This document shows positions 1-7,637 of a stretch of DNA of 31,190 nucleotides, piece after piece. The translations under genes and the position numbers were made by a program. Every line of letters begins with the position of its first letter. Positions within the stretch are counted from its first letter, which is position 1. Source of the DNA: Chloroflexi bacterium UBA5189 (GTDB lineage: Bacteria > Chloroflexota > Limnocylindria > Limnocylindrales > CSP1-4); the NCBI GenBank assembly GCA_002413045.1, contig DHWF01000031.1, positions 107,876-139,065 on the forward strand, in the 5' to 3' direction. The notes below the pieces were generated by a model, which was not told where the DNA came from, did not search any database, and was given only the letters and a program-made list of their open reading frames with translations.

Positions 1-956
1 CGCTTGGCGATCGGCTTGCCGTCGATCTCCTTGATGTCGCCCGTGAAGTCGATCGGCGTGGCACCGCTGATGTACGAGCCGACGGCATACGAGTCGACCG
101 GCGCGCCGGCGTCCTTGAACACGGCCATCCGGTCCGGCGTGAGGCCTCCTGAGACGACGATCTTGACGTGCTGGAAGGCGGCCTGGTCGAGCCGCGCCCG
201 GACCTCCTTGACGAGGTCGGGGGTGACCCGGCCGCGCTCCGATGGCGTGTCGAGACGGATGCCGTACAGGCGATCGCCGAGCGCATTCGCGACGCGAAGC
301 GCCTCCTCGGCCTCGTCCTTGAACGTGTCGACCAGGACGATCCGGGGGACGTCAGGGTCGAGGTCACGGTCGAAGGCGAGGGCCGCCGCGACCGTGTCGC
401 CCATGATCAGGACCAGCGAATGGGGCATCGTGCCGGTCGGCGAGAGGCCGGCGAGTCGCGCGCCCGCCGGCGTCGACGCGCCGACGCAGCCGCCGATGAT
501 CGCCGCGTAGTCGAGGACGTCGGTGATGTCCGGGTGGACGTGCCGCGCGCCGAACGAGATCACCGGCTGCGGTGCGGCGGCCGTCACGCACTCGCGCGCC
601 GCCGTGGCCCAGCCCGTGGACTGCGCGAGCATCCCCAGCAGGGCGGTCTCGTACAGCCCGAAGGTCCGGTAGCGGGCGTTGATCCGGAGGACGATCTCCT
701 TCGGCGCGATCGCGTCACCGTCGTCGAGGGCCTCGACCGTGACCTCGTCCGACTTGCCCTTGCCGAGCACGTGGGCGAGGAGGTTCTTGACCTCGTCGAT
801 CCCGCACAGGATCGCGTCCTGGCGGCCGAAGACCTCCATCGTCACGATCGGGTCGAGGCCCTCGCGGTCGAGCACCTGCTCGGCGCGCATGAAGTAGACG
901 TCTGCCGATTCGCCCGACAGGATCTCGCGCGACGGCCGGCTGCGGCGAACCGCCAT
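1..956 (-). CDS. pncB: Nicotinate phosphoribosyltransferase (3' end cut by window edge)
   Basis: Joins nicotinate to PRPP to give nicotinate mononucleotide, the entry step of the Preiss-Handler NAD salvage pathway; cytosolic. The 318 visible codons read as the family from the first residues (SGESADVYF near residue 12), through FGARHVHPD, GTMPHS (the GTxxHS segment carrying the histidine that is phosphorylated in the family), LVDTFKDEAEEAL, IRLDTPSERG and VSGGLTPDRM, to GSYISGATPIDFTGDIKE. The frame is open to base 1, so the C-terminus lies outside the window. The ATG at 956-954 shares one base with the TGA stop of the upstream peptidase (TGATG), and a GGAGG lies about 11 nt before it, so it should be translated by coupling. 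It is the last visible gene of a four-gene operon; a metabolic link to the peptidases is not evident. The variant motifs fit the shorter archaeal/Chloroflexota-type subfamily. Confidence 0.93.
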   Translation of the reverse strand, partial: MAVRRSRPSREILSGESADVYFMRAEQVLDREGLDPIVTMEVFGRQDAILCGIDEVKNLLAHVLGKGKSDEVTVEALDDGDAIAPKEIVLRINARYRTFGLYETALLGMLAQSTGWATAARECVTAAAPQPVISFGARHVHPDITDVLDYAAIIGGCVGASTPAGARLAGLSPTGTMPHSLVLIMGDTVAAALAFDRDLDPDVPRIVLVDTFKDEAEEALRVANALGDRLYGIRLDTPSERGRVTPDLVKEVRARLDQAAFQHVKIVVSGGLTPDRMAVFKDAGAPVDSYAVGSYISGATPIDFTGDIKEIDGKPIAK

Positions 957-3046
957 CAGGGTGCAGGGCCTCCCGCATCATCCGGCTGGCTCGCGCTCGG
1001 TGGCGTCGATGCCGCGCTCGGATCGGCGAGTGTAACGGCTGCCGGAGCCACGGCAACGGCCACGACGCGGCGCCGCCGGCGGCGGAGGAGCACCACGAGC
1101 AGGAGCAGGACGAGCACGCCACCGACGGTGGATACCGCGATGGTGAGCAGCCGCTGCTGGCCGATCGCAGGCGCGGCGGCAAGCGCCGCTGTGGCAGCCG
1201 TGGCATCGCCGACCGCCTCGTCGAGCTTGCCGGCCTGGAAGGCGGTACGCGCGGCTTCGTACGGCGCCTTCGGGTTCTCGTCCCCGAGCCCGAGCTGGGT
1301 GACGAAGTCGGGCGCCGGATCGACCTTGGTCTTGGCGTCGGCGATCGCCGCGAGGGCGGCGAGCTGGGCATTCGCGAGGTCGGTCGCGGCCTGAAGCCCG
1401 TCCGTCGCGCCCTCGTAGGCCTTCCGGAGGCTGCCGTCCGGCTCGAGCCCGAGGGCGCTGGCGGCGGCCTGCACCTGGTCGCGGAGGGTGAGCACGGCCG
1501 TCGCTGCGTCCATGGCCTTGCCCGCGCCGACGAACGTCCAGCTGTCCATCTGCTTGCGGACGTACCACGGCGGCAGCCAACCATTGCCGGCGGTCAGCAG
1601 GTCGCGGTATTGCTTCCGCGCCGGGGCCCGGTTGTCGAGGCCCTTGGCGTCCGTCGGGCTGATCGCGAAGTCGCGCAGCGCCGTCTCCACCGCCGCCGAA
1701 TCCGGCTTGTTGATCGGCTCGATGAGATCGAGCAGGTGGCGCCAGTCGTTGGCGACCGAGGTGGTCTCTGGCGCCCCCGCGCCGAGGTACGCGGTCTGGT
1801 GCGCCTTCGCAGCCTCGAACGCCAGGCGCATCTGGTCGACCCCCGCCGCGGTGACCATCTGGTCGACCACGTAGAACGCGGCCGCGTAGCCATAGCGCTC
1901 GCGATCGTCGGTCGTCTGGTCCCGGATGACCTGCGGGAACGTCCAGCCGACGAGCGCCAGGTGGCCGGGGTCCGCCGGGTCGGGGCGCGCCGGCGCGATG
2001 CCCGCGTCGCCGCCGACGTCGGTCTGGACCCGCCACGCGTACTCCTCGGCGAGCCCCTCGTACAGCCAGCGCTCCGTGAACAGGCCGTCGTTGAACCACG
2101 CGTGCGAGGCCTCGTGGACGATCACCACCGGATCGAGATCCTCGCTCACGTCGATGCGCTGCGCGTCCGTCAGGTAGAAGCCGGCGTAGCCCTCGAGGGC
2201 GGGCGTATAGCGCTCCCGCACGTCGAGGTCGTGGGCGACCGGCCACGGCAGCCCGATCAGCGTCTCCAGCTCGGGCATCGCCTTTCGCAGGGTGTCGCCG
2301 ACAGTCGTGTTCCAGACCTTGTCCTCCGGCCACGCTTTGATCACGATCTCGACGCCGCCCGGGAGCGAGATTCGCGTCGAACCGTAGGCCGCGGCGTCCT
2401 CCGAGCTGATGATCGCGAAGAACGTGTTCGGATCCGTCGGGGTCGCCGTGAGGAGCTTCCCGCCGGAGCCGCTCGCCGTCTGGAGGGGGTCGCCATCGAC
2501 CGTGTTCACGTAGCCAGCCGGGATGTGCACCTCGACCGTGCTCCGCCCGACATCCCCCCACGCCCACACGCCGAAGGTGGCGAACGCCCTGCCGACCCGG
2601 ATCGACGAGGCGCTCCGCGGCGCCCCGCCCACAAGGTCGTACCGGATCGCGAAGCTGGCGCTCTGCCGGTAGTACAGGTTGGACCGCAAGTGCACCGTCG
2701 CTTCGATGAAGGACTGGCGCGTGCGCGTGGCCACCGAGCTTGCGCTGCCGCTGGTCCGGACCGCCGTCGCCTCGTGCTGGATCGCGAACGACAGATCGCG
2801 GTAGAAGTAGACGAACTGGGCGCTGTTCGGCTTGAGGTCGGTGACCTTGAAGTCGATCTCGACGTGGACCCGGCCGGCCGCGGGATCGAGGGTGTACGCG
2901 GTGTCCGCCTGGACCCGCAGCGGGCTCGTCGCCGCGAGTGCGATCCGGGCCGCCGGCGGCGAGGCGCAGAGCGCCACGGCCAGCAGCGTCGCGAGCAGCA
3001 CGCCACCGCCGCGCCGGCGCCAATCGAGCCTCCCGAGGTGGGTCAT
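956..3046 (-). CDS. Membrane-anchored M1-type (gluzincin) metallopeptidase, active site intact
   Basis: 696 residues. Begins with an Arg-rich stretch and a hydrophobic signal segment (about residues 15-38), followed by an Ala/Gly-rich exported domain that resembles the N-terminal beta domain of M1 aminopeptidases. The zinc motif HEASH is at residues 311-315 and the third ligand is Glu330 in YEGLAEEY. The spacing between the second His and that Glu is 14 residues, four shorter than in classical M1 enzymes. A single transmembrane helix near residues 633-654 is followed by six arginines and a Pro/Ala-rich tail, so the peptidase faces outside and the tail the cytoplasm. ATG 3046 is chosen because it precedes the signal segment, has GAGG just upstream and lies 5 nt after the stop of the paralogous gene. 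The substrate is unknown. The gene upstream encodes the same architecture with a broken zinc motif. Confidence 0.9.
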   Translation of the reverse strand: MTHLGRLDWRRRGGGVLLATLLAVALCASPPAARIALAATSPLRVQADTAYTLDPAAGRVHVEIDFKVTDLKPNSAQFVYFYRDLSFAIQHEATAVRTSGSASSVATRTRQSFIEATVHLRSNLYYRQSASFAIRYDLVGGAPRSASSIRVGRAFATFGVWAWGDVGRSTVEVHIPAGYVNTVDGDPLQTASGSGGKLLTATPTDPNTFFAIISSEDAAAYGSTRISLPGGVEIVIKAWPEDKVWNTTVGDTLRKAMPELETLIGLPWPVAHDLDVRERYTPALEGYAGFYLTDAQRIDVSEDLDPVVIVHEASHAWFNDGLFTERWLYEGLAEEYAWRVQTDVGGDAGIAPARPDPADPGHLALVGWTFPQVIRDQTTDDRERYGYAAAFYVVDQMVTAAGVDQMRLAFEAAKAHQTAYLGAGAPETTSVANDWRHLLDLIEPINKPDSAAVETALRDFAISPTDAKGLDNRAPARKQYRDLLTAGNGWLPPWYVRKQMDSWTFVGAGKAMDAATAVLTLRDQVQAAASALGLEPDGSLRKAYEGATDGLQAATDLANAQLAALAAIADAKTKVDPAPDFVTQLGLGDENPKAPYEAARTAFQAGKLDEAVGDATAATAALAAAPAIGQQRLLTIAVSTVGGVLVLLLLVVLLRRRRRRVVAVAVAPAAVTLADPSAASTPPSASQPDDAGGPAP

Positions 3047-3051
3047 CGACC

Positions 3052-5094
3052 TCACGTTGCCGTACTTCTGGCGCGCCGGGCGCTCCGTCGCTGCCGCACG
3101 AGGCCGGCGAGCAGCACGACCGCCAGGAGCAGCAGCACGGCGCTGACGATACGCGACCGGCCGAGCGCGGCGGCACCCGTCCACGCGGCGCTCGCGTCGG
3201 TGGCATCGGTATAGGCGCCCTCGAGGTCGGCGGCAGTGAGCCGCGTCGCCGCGCGGCGGACCTGCCCCGCCGGATCCGCGCCGACGAGCCCGACGGCGAT
3301 GATCAGGCGCTCCTCTGCTCCCGACTCGTTCGGCTCGGCGGCGCGCGCGCTCACGATGGCGTCGACGACGGCCTGTTCGGCGGACGCCTCGTCGGCGGCC
3401 ACGGCGATCCCGCCATCGCCCTCGAATGCGCCGCGCAGCGTCGCCGGCAGCGTCAGCCCCGCCGTGGCCGCCGTCTGCTCCAGCTTCGCTCGCTGCGCCG
3501 ATACGCCATCGGTGGCGGCGAGGAGGTCGCGGGCCAGGCCGAACTGCCACGCCCGCATCGCGGTGCGGACGAGCGGCGGGAGCTGCCAGTCGCCGGCGAG
3601 CGCCACGGAGCGGAGATAGGCGGCGCGCGTCGCGGTCCGATCGGTGAGCGCCGCCACATCGGTGGGTCGCGCGACGTGCGCCAGCCAAAGGTCCGCGAAC
3701 GACTGGCCGGTCCGCTCCTCGAGCAGGTCCAGCAGGCCGCGCCAGTCAGGCGGCCCGACGACCTCGGCCCCAGTTGGCGGCTGCGGGGGCGGGCCCGGCT
3801 CGTACGCGCCGATGCCCTTCGAGGCCGCCAGCCACACCGCGCTCAGGGCGTCGCCGCCGGCGCGCTGCGCGATGTCGCGGGCGAGGTCGAGCGATGCCGC
3901 GTACGCCCATGTCTCGGACGCGGGCGGCACGCTGCCGCTCGGGCCCCACGCATTGAGCGGGATCGCCCAGTTGCCCGGCTCGGTCGGCGGGACCGGCGAA
4001 GCCGGGTCGACCCCAAGCTCCCGCGCGGCCAGCTCGGCGTAGTAGGCGGCGAATCCCTCGGCGGCCCACCGGTCGGCCACGAGGCTGCCGTTGAACCAGG
4101 CATGGGCCAGCTCACGGATGACGACACCGTCTGGCGCCGCGTAGGCGATGTCGATCTGGTCTGTCGCCGGGTCGAACACGCCGACGAAGCCGCCAGTGCT
4201 CCGCACGACGGCCTCGCGCACCACGAGCGGCTGGGTCACCGGGTACGGGACGCCGATCTCGCGCTCGAGGATCGGCAGCGCCCGCTGGACCAGCGCACCG
4301 ATTCGATCGCGCCATGCCGGATCGTCCGGCCACGAACGGATGGTCACGCTGTCGGTGCCGGCTCCGAGCGGGACGGTCACGGTCGTCTCGACGTAGTCCG
4401 TTGGTCGATCGGCAACGACATCGGCGACGTAGGTGAGCGGCGCCTGGATCGGACCGCTCGACCACGTGTCGTGACCGGCTCCGTCGGGGACCGGGCCGGT
4501 CAGCGGACCACGTCCGATCGTCGCGTTGTACCCGCTCGGGAGCCGCACCGCGACCGACGCGCCCGTCGAGCCGGGCGCCGCGACCGCCCACGCGGCGAAC
4601 GACACGAGCGATGGCGAGATGCGCACGGGCCGATCGGGGGCGCCATTCGGGTCCCGGAGGTCGAACGTCAGCGTGAGGGTCGCCGTCTTGCCGGCGGCGA
4701 GGTTCGCCCCGAGATCGATCTTGAGGTTCGTGTACGTCGCCGTCTTCTGGCTCACGGACACCTTGGCCTTTCCGGAGCCGCCACTGATCCGGAACCCGGA
4801 CGTGCCCGGCAGCACGGTGACGACGGCCGTTCGGAAGAAGAACCGGCGCGTGGCGGTGTCCTTGAGGTGGTTGGTCGCCGTCAGGACAACGCCGACGGCG
4901 ATACGACCCTCAGCCGGGAGGACGTCGTAGGTCGTCGCGCCTACCAGGGTGAGTCCGGGCGTCGCGGCCTCGACGGCCACGGGAGCGAGCGCCGGCACGC
5001 TGCCGATCCCGAGTGTGATTCCGAGGGAGACCGCGAAGGCAGCCGCGCGGAGCAGAACCCGCGCCGCGCTGGAACGGGGGGCCGCCAGCGTCAC
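3052..5094 (-). CDS. M1-type membrane peptidase paralogue with degraded zinc motif (probable pseudoenzyme)
   Basis: 680 residues with the same plan as the following gene: signal segment (about 14-43), N-terminal beta domain starting with a matching TYDVLPAEGRI stretch, peptidase-like domain, C-terminal transmembrane helix near 648-666 and a short basic tail. At the zinc site it reads RELAH (327-331), so Arg327 replaces the first zinc His. Glu328, His331 and the downstream Glu346 in AEGFAAYYAE are kept at the same spacing as in the intact paralogue. A gluzincin lacking the first His should bind zinc poorly or not at all, so it is probably non-catalytic. The frame is otherwise intact over its whole length with normal codon use, which argues for a functional non-enzyme such as a receptor or a partner of the active paralogue. 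The start is GTG 5094, overlapping the upstream stop by 4 nt (GTGA). Confidence 0.85.
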   Translation of the reverse strand: MTLAAPRSSAARVLLRAAAFAVSLGITLGIGSVPALAPVAVEAATPGLTLVGATTYDVLPAEGRIAVGVVLTATNHLKDTATRRFFFRTAVVTVLPGTSGFRISGGSGKAKVSVSQKTATYTNLKIDLGANLAAGKTATLTLTFDLRDPNGAPDRPVRISPSLVSFAAWAVAAPGSTGASVAVRLPSGYNATIGRGPLTGPVPDGAGHDTWSSGPIQAPLTYVADVVADRPTDYVETTVTVPLGAGTDSVTIRSWPDDPAWRDRIGALVQRALPILEREIGVPYPVTQPLVVREAVVRSTGGFVGVFDPATDQIDIAYAAPDGVVIRELAHAWFNGSLVADRWAAEGFAAYYAELAARELGVDPASPVPPTEPGNWAIPLNAWGPSGSVPPASETWAYAASLDLARDIAQRAGGDALSAVWLAASKGIGAYEPGPPPQPPTGAEVVGPPDWRGLLDLLEERTGQSFADLWLAHVARPTDVAALTDRTATRAAYLRSVALAGDWQLPPLVRTAMRAWQFGLARDLLAATDGVSAQRAKLEQTAATAGLTLPATLRGAFEGDGGIAVAADEASAEQAVVDAIVSARAAEPNESGAEERLIIAVGLVGADPAGQVRRAATRLTAADLEGAYTDATDASAAWTGAAALGRSRIVSAVLLLLAVVLLAGLVRQRRSARRARSTAT

Positions 5095-5654
5095 GCCTCC
5101 ACCGGCGCGCCGGCCGGGTCGGAGAGGTGGGCTGGGTCCGCGACGAGCTCCCCGAGCTGCGGCGCGAATCGGTCCAGGAGCGCCTCCGTGCGAACCGGCC
5201 GCGCCGCGTAGCCGTCGGGCACGCGACCGCCGATCCAGAGCCAGCCGCGGGTCTCCTCGAACACGCGATCGGCCACGCCGGCCACGCGGGCGAGGGCGAG
5301 CCCGAGCTCGTTCTCATCGAGCCAGCGCGACGGGATCTCGACGGCGGCGATCGGCCGGCCGTCGTCGGCGATCGAGAACTTCACGAGCGGGAACTCGTCG
5401 TTCCAGCGCAACAGGGTCCGGTAGCCCTTGCGCAGGCCGTCGAGCAGCGGCGGCGCGAGGTGCGCCCACACGATCGCGCCGAGCGCGGGGTCGAGGATCA
5501 GCGTCACCCGCAGGTCGCGCCGCGTCCGCCCGTCCAGCGCCAGGTCCCAGGCGACGATTCCATCGCGATCGACCTCGGCGCCCGCCGCGACACCAAGCTC
5601 CGCGAGCCAGCGCTTGATCGTCGCCGCCGTCACCGGCGTGGTCGCTCCGGGCAT
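5091..5654 (-). CDS. Small YbjN-like protein
   Basis: 187 residues, no signal peptide and no membrane segment, so cytosolic. The central part (about residues 75-135) has the rhythm of YbjN-domain proteins: LRWNDEFPLVKFSI, then DDGRPIAAVEIP, then a helix with NELGLALARVAGVADRVFEE. I rate the YbjN assignment as tentative because that family is short and poorly conserved; a fold related to type III secretion chaperones is the wider possibility. ATG 5654 is chosen because a TAGACT -10 hexamer ends 8 nt before it, and the sequence further upstream is not coding-like. It leads a four-gene operon: its stop overlaps the start of the inactive M1 paralogue by 4 nt (GTGA), so the two are likely translated together. 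No function is known. A chaperone or binding role for the downstream membrane proteins is speculation from position only. Confidence 0.7.
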   Translation of the reverse strand: MPGATTPVTAATIKRWLAELGVAAGAEVDRDGIVAWDLALDGRTRRDLRVTLILDPALGAIVWAHLAPPLLDGLRKGYRTLLRWNDEFPLVKFSIADDGRPIAAVEIPSRWLDENELGLALARVAGVADRVFEETRGWLWIGGRVPDGYAARPVRTEALLDRFAPQLGELVADPAHLSDPAGAPVEA

Positions 5655-6171
5655 GGGCGGAAAGTCTAGCCGCCGGGCGCCTGGAGCCTGCCGCTCGCCA
5701 TCGGTCGTCGTGTACTCGCCGTCGGACGTCGCCCGCCCTGCGCACCCTTTTCGAATTGGTTCCAACGAATCGGAACTACCGCGGGCAAGGCACGAATCCC
5801 GGCACGACCCTGCCGTCGCCGGCCGACATGGCAACGCCGAACGGCCCCTTGCCGCGGTGACAGCCAGGGGCAGGCGCGGACGGCCACGGAGGGGCACGGC
5901 GCTGCGTCGCTTGGACGCCCGCCACGACCCGGGCTCTTGGCGATCCGCCGGCTCGGATGCGTCGAGATGGCGTCTGCCGAGCACGGTTTGGGCCAAGAAC
6001 CACGCGCTAATGAGTGCGATGCGCCGAGGCGATCCGGCTTCGTTTCACGATCGTTCCGCTTCCGTGGAAGCATCTCGCAGCAGCCGCGCAGCGCGGCAGG
6101 ATCGCGGGGCGTGCGTGAACGACGAGCGAAGTCGCGCGAGTCGACGCGCGAGGCGGCGCCCGCGACCGGGC
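5655..6171. other. 517-nt stretch without a convincing gene
   Basis: Lies between the stop of glgC and the start of the YbjN-like gene, both on the minus strand. Short open frames occur on both strands, but none has family-like sequence, a start signal or the G/C-ending codon pattern of the neighbours. It contains the promoter at 5663-5668 and a slightly less GC-rich patch near 5748-5780 with small inverted arms (GTTCC and GGAAC, 8 nt apart). I find no tRNA cloverleaf, repeat or terminator with a T-tract. Confidence 0.5.
5663..5668 (-). promoter_or_regulatory. -10 hexamer TAGACT, near-leaderless promoter of the YbjN/M1/M1/pncB operon
   Basis: TAGACT on the minus strand ends 8 nt before ATG 5654. 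If transcription starts about 7 nt after the hexamer, the leader is only 1-2 nt. There is no Shine-Dalgarno sequence between hexamer and start. It is one of nine similar sites in the window. Confidence 0.55.
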
Positions 6172-7533
6172 CTAGCTGGCCGAGGCGGCGTCCGAACGGG
6201 CGCGGGCGCGGGATCCGGCGGCGTCTTCCGGGTCGCCCTTTGAGTCGGCGCGGCCGGTGCCGGAGCGCGAGCGGGCACCCGTCGACGCGTCGACGGAGCC
6301 GCCGGAGCGGATGATCCGGGTCGCGTAGTCGGCCGAGCGCACGTCGCCGCCGACGCGCACGTTGCGGCCAAGTCGCGCGCCGCGCGGCACGATCGACTGC
6401 TTGCCGACCACCGTGATCCCGGTGTTCAGGCGGCCGGGCTCCTGGCGATTCGGGGGACCGTCGTACGGGCCCTCGCCCACGATCGCGCCCTGCCCGACCA
6501 CGACCTCCTTGTCGAGGATCGCCCGGTCGACCACCGCGCCGGCGCGGATGACCGAGTCGAACATGACGATCGAATCCCGAACGACTGCCCCGACGTCCAC
6601 GCGGACTCCCGGCGAGAGCACGCTGTTGACGACCGTCCCCTCGATCACGCAGCCGTGGCTGATCAGGCTCCGATGGATCTGGGCGGTTGCGCCGACCTTG
6701 GCCGGCGCGCGCTCCTCGGATCGGGTGTGGATGACCCAGTCGGGGTCGTACAGGTCGAGCTCGGGGCGGTCCTCGAGCAGCGCGAGATTGGCCTCCCAGT
6801 AGGACTGGATCGTGCCGACGTCCTGCCAGTAGCCCGCGAACCGGTAGCCGAACACCCGCGCCCCACCGTCCAGCATGGCCGGGATGACGTTGCCGCCGAA
6901 GTCGACGAGATCGTCGCTGAGCCAACGCCGCAGGGCCCGCTTCGAGAACACGTAGACGCCCATCGACGCGAGGTCGCTCTTAGGCTGCTTCGGCTTTTCC
7001 TGCCAATCGACGACCTTGTCGTTGTCGTCCATCGCGAGGATGCCCATGCGGGTCGCGTCGATGAGGGGCACCCGCCGGACCGCGATCGTGACATCGGCGC
7101 GGTGGCGCCGGTGGGCCGCCACGAACGGCTGGTAGTCCATCTTGTAGATGTGGTCGCCGGCGAGGACGACGATCGTGTCCGCGTCGGAGCGCTCGATGAC
7201 GTTCAGGTTGCGAAGCACCGCGTCGGCGGTCCCGCGGTACCACTCTGCGACGCGGCCGCGCGCGATGTACGGCTGGAGCAGCTTGATCCCGCCCCGGTTC
7301 CGGTCGAGGTCCCACGGCCGCCCGACGCCGATGTGGTCATTGAGCGAGCGCGGGTTGTATTGGGTCAGGACGAGGATGTCCGTGATGTCCGAGTTCACGC
7401 AGTTCGACAGCGAGAAGTCGATGATCCGGTACTTGCCGCCGAACGGAACGGCGGGCTTGGCCCGCACCGAGGACAGGATGGACAGCCGCTCGCCCTCACC
7501 GCCGGCGAGGATCAGCGCCATCGTCCGCTTCAC
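6172..7533 (-). CDS. glgC: Glucose-1-phosphate adenylyltransferase (ADP-glucose pyrophosphorylase)
   Basis: Makes ADP-glucose from ATP and glucose-1-phosphate, the committed step of bacterial glycogen synthesis; cytosolic, usually tetrameric. The 453-residue product has the nucleotidyltransferase start LILAGGEGERL, then RAKPAVPFGGKYRIIDF, a glucose-1-P site region WYRGTADAV, MGILAMDD, the WQEKPKQP loop, and MGVYVF. From about residue 290 to 410 it has hexapeptide-type left-handed beta-helix repeats (for example GCVIEGTVVNSVLSPGVRVD). The last 40 residues are a Ser/Arg/Ala-rich tail beyond the usual family end and are probably disordered. GTG 7533 is preferred because TACGAT sits exactly 6 nt before it; ATG 7521 (MALILAGG) is the alternative. 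No other glycogen gene (glgA, glgB) is visible here. Confidence 0.95.
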   Translation of the reverse strand: MKRTMALILAGGEGERLSILSSVRAKPAVPFGGKYRIIDFSLSNCVNSDITDILVLTQYNPRSLNDHIGVGRPWDLDRNRGGIKLLQPYIARGRVAEWYRGTADAVLRNLNVIERSDADTIVVLAGDHIYKMDYQPFVAAHRRHRADVTIAVRRVPLIDATRMGILAMDDNDKVVDWQEKPKQPKSDLASMGVYVFSKRALRRWLSDDLVDFGGNVIPAMLDGGARVFGYRFAGYWQDVGTIQSYWEANLALLEDRPELDLYDPDWVIHTRSEERAPAKVGATAQIHRSLISHGCVIEGTVVNSVLSPGVRVDVGAVVRDSIVMFDSVIRAGAVVDRAILDKEVVVGQGAIVGEGPYDGPPNRQEPGRLNTGITVVGKQSIVPRGARLGRNVRVGGDVRSADYATRIIRSGGSVDASTGARSRSGTGRADSKGDPEDAAGSRARARSDAASAS

Positions 7534-7539
7534 GGTCGA

Positions 7540-7545
7540 ATCGTA
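7540..7545 (-). promoter_or_regulatory. -10 hexamer TACGAT, leaderless promoter of glgC
   Basis: TACGAT on the minus strand followed by 6 nt and then GTG 7533, so the predicted +1 is the first base of the start codon. There is no Shine-Dalgarno site. This supports the GTG over the ATG four codons further in. Confidence 0.6.
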
Positions 7546-7605
7546 GCACCGGCGACCGGTCGTTCCGATGAACGGCGGGTCAAGATTCCGTTCAGGGGGC
7601 GAGTC

Positions 7606-7637
7606 GGCGCCGCGTCAGGCGCCCGCGCTCAGCGCGG
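7606..7637 (-). terminator. Two adjacent GC hairpins at the end of the M23 gene
   Basis: In minus-strand order, CCGCGC and GCGCGG form a perfect 6-bp stem (7623-7637) whose 3-nt loop is the TGA stop codon itself. This is followed directly by GGCGCC, 6 nt and GGCGCC (7606-7623, sharing base 7623). There is no T-tract, so a classical intrinsic terminator is not shown; it may be a transcript 3'-end stabiliser or a Rho-independent site of the U-less type. Confidence 0.35.

Noticed and set aside
3052..5094. Treating the RELAH paralogue as a pseudogene
   Set aside because: The frame is complete with signal, membrane helix and overlapping start, and codon use is normal. A point change at one zinc ligand fits a pseudoenzyme better than a dead gene.
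1610..5211. Long Arg-rich open frames on the plus strand opposite the two M1 genes
   Set aside because: They are antisense shadows produced by G/C-ending codons. The minus strand reads as known families with signal peptides and overlaps; the plus frames show only Arg/Ala-rich non-family sequence.
5748..5780. tRNA or repressor site suggested by TTCGAATTGGTTCC
   Set aside because: Only 5-bp inverted arms and no cloverleaf or strong palindrome; too weak to annotate.
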